From Haemophilus parainfluenzae (lineage in GTDB: Bacteria > Pseudomonadota > Gammaproteobacteria > Enterobacterales > Pasteurellaceae): a stretch of DNA of 8,433 nt. The notes beneath the pieces are model-generated. The model was given only the letters and a program-made list of their open reading frames with translations. It made no database searches and was not told the DNA's origin. The position numbers were made by a program, and so were the translations under genes. The stretch lies in assembly GCA_018381425.1 (NCBI GenBank), contig JAGZRY010000057.1:1-8433 (forward strand), written 5' to 3'. Positions 6,055-8,433 of this stretch are shown piece after piece (position 1 is the stretch's first letter; every line of letters begins with the position of its first letter).

Positions 6055-7254
6055 ATGCAAAAACAAAATCTTGTTATTTTAGGATCAACCGGTTCTATTG
6101 GTCATAGCACTCTTTCTGTTATCGAACATAATCCTGACAAATACCATACCTTTGCGTTAGTGGGAGGCAAAAATGTTGAGACAATGTTTGAACAATGCGT
6201 GAAATTTCAACCGCACTTTGCTGCATTAGATGATGAAAATGCAGCAAAGGTATTACGAGAAAAATTAGCCTCACACCACATTAAAACGGAAGTCTTAGCT
6301 GGGCAGAAAGCCATTTGTGAGTTGGCAGCACATCCAGATGCCGATCAAGTTATGGCAGCCATTGTTGGGGCGGCTGGATTACTACCGACTCTTTCAGCAG
6401 TAAAAGCGAGTAAGAAAGTCTTGCTTGCGAATAAAGAATCGCTGGTGACTTGTGGCCAGATCTTTATTGATGCAGTGAAGCAGTCGAAAGCAAAATTATT
6501 GCCTGTTGATAGCGAACATAACGCGATTTTTCAATCTTTACCGCCTGAAGCCCAAGAAAAGGTTGGGTTCTGTCCTTTGAAAGAATTAGGGGTCAGTAAA
6601 ATTATCTTAACTGGTTCTGGTGGGCCTTTCCGTTATACGCCATTAAACGAGTTTGAACATATTACGCCAGAACAAGCCGTCGCTCATCCAAACTGGTCAA
6701 TGGGTAAAAAAATCTCCGTGGATTCTGCCACGATGATGAATAAGGGGTTAGAGTACATTGAAGCCCGCTGGCTCTTCAATGCATCGGCTGATGAAATGGA
6801 AGTGATTATTCATCCTCAATCTATTATTCATTCAATGGTGCGTTATGTAGATGGTTCGGTCATTGCTCAAATGGGTAATCCGGATATGCGTACGCCAATT
6901 GCGGAAACCATGGCTTATCCAAATCGTACAGTCAGTGGTGTAGAAGCATTAGATTTCTTTAAAATCAAAGAATTGACGTTTATCGAACCTGATTTTAATC
7001 GTTATCCAAATTTAAAATTGGCGATCGATGCTTTTGCAGAAGGGCAGTATGCGACAACCGCAATGAATGCGGCAAATGAAATCGCAGTACAAGCCTTTTT
7101 AGATGGCTATATTAAATTTACGGATATTGCGAAAATTAACCAAGCAGCGGTTGAGCAAATGCCAGCTTCTACTATTTCAAGCATTGATGATGTCTTAGCT
7201 GTAGATAAGCAAGCACGTGAATTAGCCGCTTCGCTGATTAAAAAGTTAGTGTAG
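6055..7254 (+). CDS. dxr: 1-deoxy-D-xylulose 5-phosphate reductoisomerase (MEP pathway)
   Basis: Encodes 399 residues, the usual length (about 398). It converts 1-deoxy-D-xylulose 5-phosphate to 2-C-methyl-D-erythritol 4-phosphate using NADPH and a divalent metal, the committed step of the MEP isoprenoid pathway and the target of fosmidomycin. The NADPH-binding GSTGSIG (10-16) is at the N-terminus; LANKESLV (124-131) is conserved. The metal ligands appear in [10 protein letters not shown] (151-160, D152 and E154) and in [10 protein letters not shown] (228-237, E233). [20 protein letters not shown] (211-230) is the catalytic loop and helix region. ATG 6055 is the only in-frame candidate because a stop lies at 6019-6021; it gives the expected [16 protein letters not shown]. 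No good Shine-Dalgarno is visible. Its product feeds the isoprenoids used by UppS, encoded next. Confidence 0.97.
   Translation: MQKQNLVILGSTGSIGHSTLSVIEHNPDKYHTFALVGGKNVETMFEQCVKFQPHFAALDDENAAKVLREKLASHHIKTEVLAGQKAICELAAHPDADQVMAAIVGAAGLLPTLSAVKASKKVLLANKESLVTCGQIFIDAVKQSKAKLLPVDSEHNAIFQSLPPEAQEKVGFCPLKELGVSKIILTGSGGPFRYTPLNEFEHITPEQAVAHPNWSMGKKISVDSATMMNKGLEYIEARWLFNASADEMEVIIHPQSIIHSMVRYVDGSVIAQMGNPDMRTPIAETMAYPNRTVSGVEALDFFKIKELTFIEPDFNRYPNLKLAIDAFAEGQYATTAMNAANEIAVQAFLDGYIKFTDIAKINQAAVEQMPASTISSIDDVLAVDKQARELAASLIKKLV
6210..6218 (-). repeat. DNA uptake signal sequence (Hin-type USS), reverse
   Basis: Perfect ACCGCACTT inside dxr, encoding part of KFQPHFAAL. On the minus strand the core is followed by TGAAATTTC, a good extended match. 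It is 164 bases from the forward copy before dxr, too far to form a terminator-like USS pair. Confidence 0.95.
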
Positions 7255-7263
7255 AATACACCA

Positions 7264-7272
7264 AAGTGCGGT
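7264..7272 (+). repeat. DNA uptake signal sequence (Hin-type USS), forward
   Basis: Perfect AAGTGCGGT in the 40-base gap between dxr and uppS, starting nine bases after the dxr stop and ending 22 bases before the uppS ATG. The extended AT-rich flank (CATAAAATTC) is present. Confidence 0.95.
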
Positions 7273-7294
7273 CATAAAATTCGAATATTTTAGA

Positions 7295-8014
7295 ATGAAA
7301 GAACTTGATAACAATAACATTCCCGAACACGTTGCCATCATAATGGATGGTAATGGGCGCTGGGCGAAACAACAAAATAAGCTACGCATTTTTGGTCATA
7401 CAAATGGGGTGGCGGCAGTGCGCCGTGCGGTGAGTTATGCACGACAAACCGGTGTTAAATTTTTGACGTTATATGCGTTTAGCAGTGAAAACTGGAATCG
7501 TCCAGAGCAAGAAGTGAGCGCTTTAATGACGCTCTTTATGCAAGCACTTGATCGAGAAGTCAAAAAATTACACAAAAATAATATTCGTTTAAAGATTATC
7601 GGTGATGTTTCTCGTTTTAGTGAAAAATTGCAAGAGAAGATCGCAAAAGCAGAAAAGTTAACGGAAAATAATACCGCACTGACTTTAAATATTGCAGCTA
7701 ATTACGGTGGTTGTTGGGATATTGTTCAAGCGACTCAACAATTAGCTGAAAAAGTAAAAGATAATGAGATTTCGGTGAGTGATATTAATGAATCACTTTT
7801 CCAGCAACATTTAGTCACACAAGATGAGCCGCCAGTCGATTTACTAATTCGCACAAGCGGTGAGCAACGTATTAGCAATTTCTTACTTTGGCAAATTGCG
7901 TATGCGGAATTGTGTTTTTTAGATGTGCTTTGGCCGGATTTTAGTGAAAAAGATTTTAATCAGGCAATTGCCTGCTATCAACAACGTCATCGCCGTTTTG
8001 GCGGGACAGAATAA
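7295..8014 (+). CDS. uppS: Undecaprenyl pyrophosphate synthase (cis-prenyltransferase)
   Basis: Encodes 239 residues; family members are usually about 240-255. The enzyme adds eight isopentenyl units to farnesyl pyrophosphate to make the C55 lipid carrier for peptidoglycan, O-antigen and related polymers. Motifs in order: [14 protein letters not shown] (12-25, with the catalytic Asp at 18), [12 protein letters not shown] (33-44), [14 protein letters not shown] (57-70), [12 protein letters not shown] (132-143) and [14 protein letters not shown] (183-196, pyrophosphate-binding arginines R186 and R192), then [14 protein letters not shown] (203-216, metal-binding Glu at 205). ATG 7295 begins nine residues before the conserved core, a normal N-terminus; the preceding bases have no clear Shine-Dalgarno beyond a weak AGA. 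It follows dxr by 40 bases and cdsA starts 12 bases after its stop, so the three are likely one operon. Confidence 0.97.
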   Translation: MKELDNNNIPEHVAIIMDGNGRWAKQQNKLRIFGHTNGVAAVRRAVSYARQTGVKFLTLYAFSSENWNRPEQEVSALMTLFMQALDREVKKLHKNNIRLKIIGDVSRFSEKLQEKIAKAEKLTENNTALTLNIAANYGGCWDIVQATQQLAEKVKDNEISVSDINESLFQQHLVTQDEPPVDLLIRTSGEQRISNFLLWQIAYAELCFLDVLWPDFSEKDFNQAIACYQQRHRRFGGTE

Positions 8015-8025
8015 GCGGAGAACTT

Positions 8026-8433
8026 ATGCTTAAAGAACGTGTATTATCAGCCATTGTGTTGATTGCTTTGGTATTATGTGCCTTGTTCTTATTTACCCCA
8101 TTTTATTTTGCCCTAGCCCTAGGCTTTGTGGCGACGCTTGGTATTTGGGAGTGGGCTCAATTTGTTCGTTTTAAAAATCCTTTGGCGCGCCTTTGTATCG
8201 CGGCATTTTTAGGTGCATTTATCTTCCTTTGGCTTTATAACGAAGGTAATTATTTGGATGCGGGTCGGGTATTTGAAAACTACTTGCCGCTTTTATTGTT
8301 AAATTCGGTCGGTTGGTGGGCACTTGCATTAGTATTAGTGGTGACTTATCCAAGCTCAGCGAAGGTTTGGGGTAAAAATATTCCTTTACAACTTTTGTTT
8401 GCTTTTTCTACGTTGATTCCTTTTGTTGCCGCC
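8026..8433 (+). CDS. cdsA: Phosphatidate cytidylyltransferase (CDP-diglyceride synthase), 3' truncated by window edge
   Basis: The frame from ATG 8026 stays open to the window end, giving 136 residues of a protein usually about 285 long. The N-terminus MLKERVLSAIVLIALVL, then IWEWAQF (around 40-46), SVGWWALALVLVVTYPSSAKVW (about 94-115) and IPFVAA closely resemble the E. coli CdsA N-terminal half from memory, including the WEW and GWW-TYP segments. Several hydrophobic helices mark it as an inner-membrane enzyme. CdsA makes CDP-diacylglycerol from phosphatidate and CTP, the precursor of all major phospholipids. GGAG at 8017-8020 lies five bases before the ATG, only 12 bases after uppS stops, so it is in the same operon. 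The C-terminal signature and active site lie outside the window. Confidence 0.92.
   Translation, partial: MLKERVLSAIVLIALVLCALFLFTPFYFALALGFVATLGIWEWAQFVRFKNPLARLCIAAFLGAFIFLWLYNEGNYLDAGRVFENYLPLLLLNSVGWWALALVLVVTYPSSAKVWGKNIPLQLLFAFSTLIPFVAA

Noticed and set aside
7673..7681. Additional USS in uppS (ACCGCACTG)
   Set aside because: One mismatch to the core; a near match in coding sequence is expected by chance or decay, so it is not counted.

Overview
The window comes from a Pasteurellaceae chromosome, most likely Haemophilus or a close relative such as Aggregatibacter. The main evidence is eight perfect copies of AAGTGCGGT, the core of the Hin-type DNA uptake signal sequence (USS), in 8.4 kb. 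The AT-rich composition and the protein sequences agree. The species cannot be fixed from this stretch; H. parainfluenzae-like is only a guess.

Region by region: (1) 1-93 holds the last 30 codons of an unidentified membrane protein, followed by a strong intrinsic terminator. (2) 159-933 is a SAM-dependent methyltransferase gene broken by a +1 frameshift near 345, just after its SAM-binding motif. (3) About 936-1102 holds an extended -10 promoter and a structured 5' leader, followed by rpsB (ribosomal protein S2), an intercistronic terminator/attenuator and tsf (EF-Ts). (4) A bidirectional terminator separates tsf from a convergent minus-strand gene for an inner-membrane phosphoethanolamine transferase. 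(5) Divergent from that gene is pyrH (UMP kinase), followed by frr (ribosome recycling factor), each with its own terminator. (6) dxr, uppS and the start of cdsA run off the right edge.

The plus-strand order rpsB-tsf-pyrH-frr-dxr-uppS-cdsA is the classic gammaproteobacterial cluster known from E. coli. It joins translation (S2, EF-Ts, RRF), pyrimidine nucleotide supply (UMP kinase) and envelope lipid synthesis: DXR for the MEP isoprenoid pathway, UppS for the undecaprenyl carrier, and CdsA for CDP-diacylglycerol. The departure from that order is the phosphoethanolamine transferase gene placed in reverse between tsf and pyrH. It splits the cluster into separately transcribed parts but is itself an envelope-modification gene.

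I see no CRISPR array, insertion sequence, tRNA, rRNA, prophage or defence system, and no gene-free stretch over 300 bases. No undescribed multi-gene system is evident. The items most worth a second look are the predicted pseudoknot in the rpsB leader, a USS embedded in the rpsB promoter beside a terminator-like hairpin at the predicted transcription start, the frameshifted methyltransferase, the inverted transferase gene, and USS copies sitting where Shine-Dalgarno sequences would be expected before dxr and uppS.
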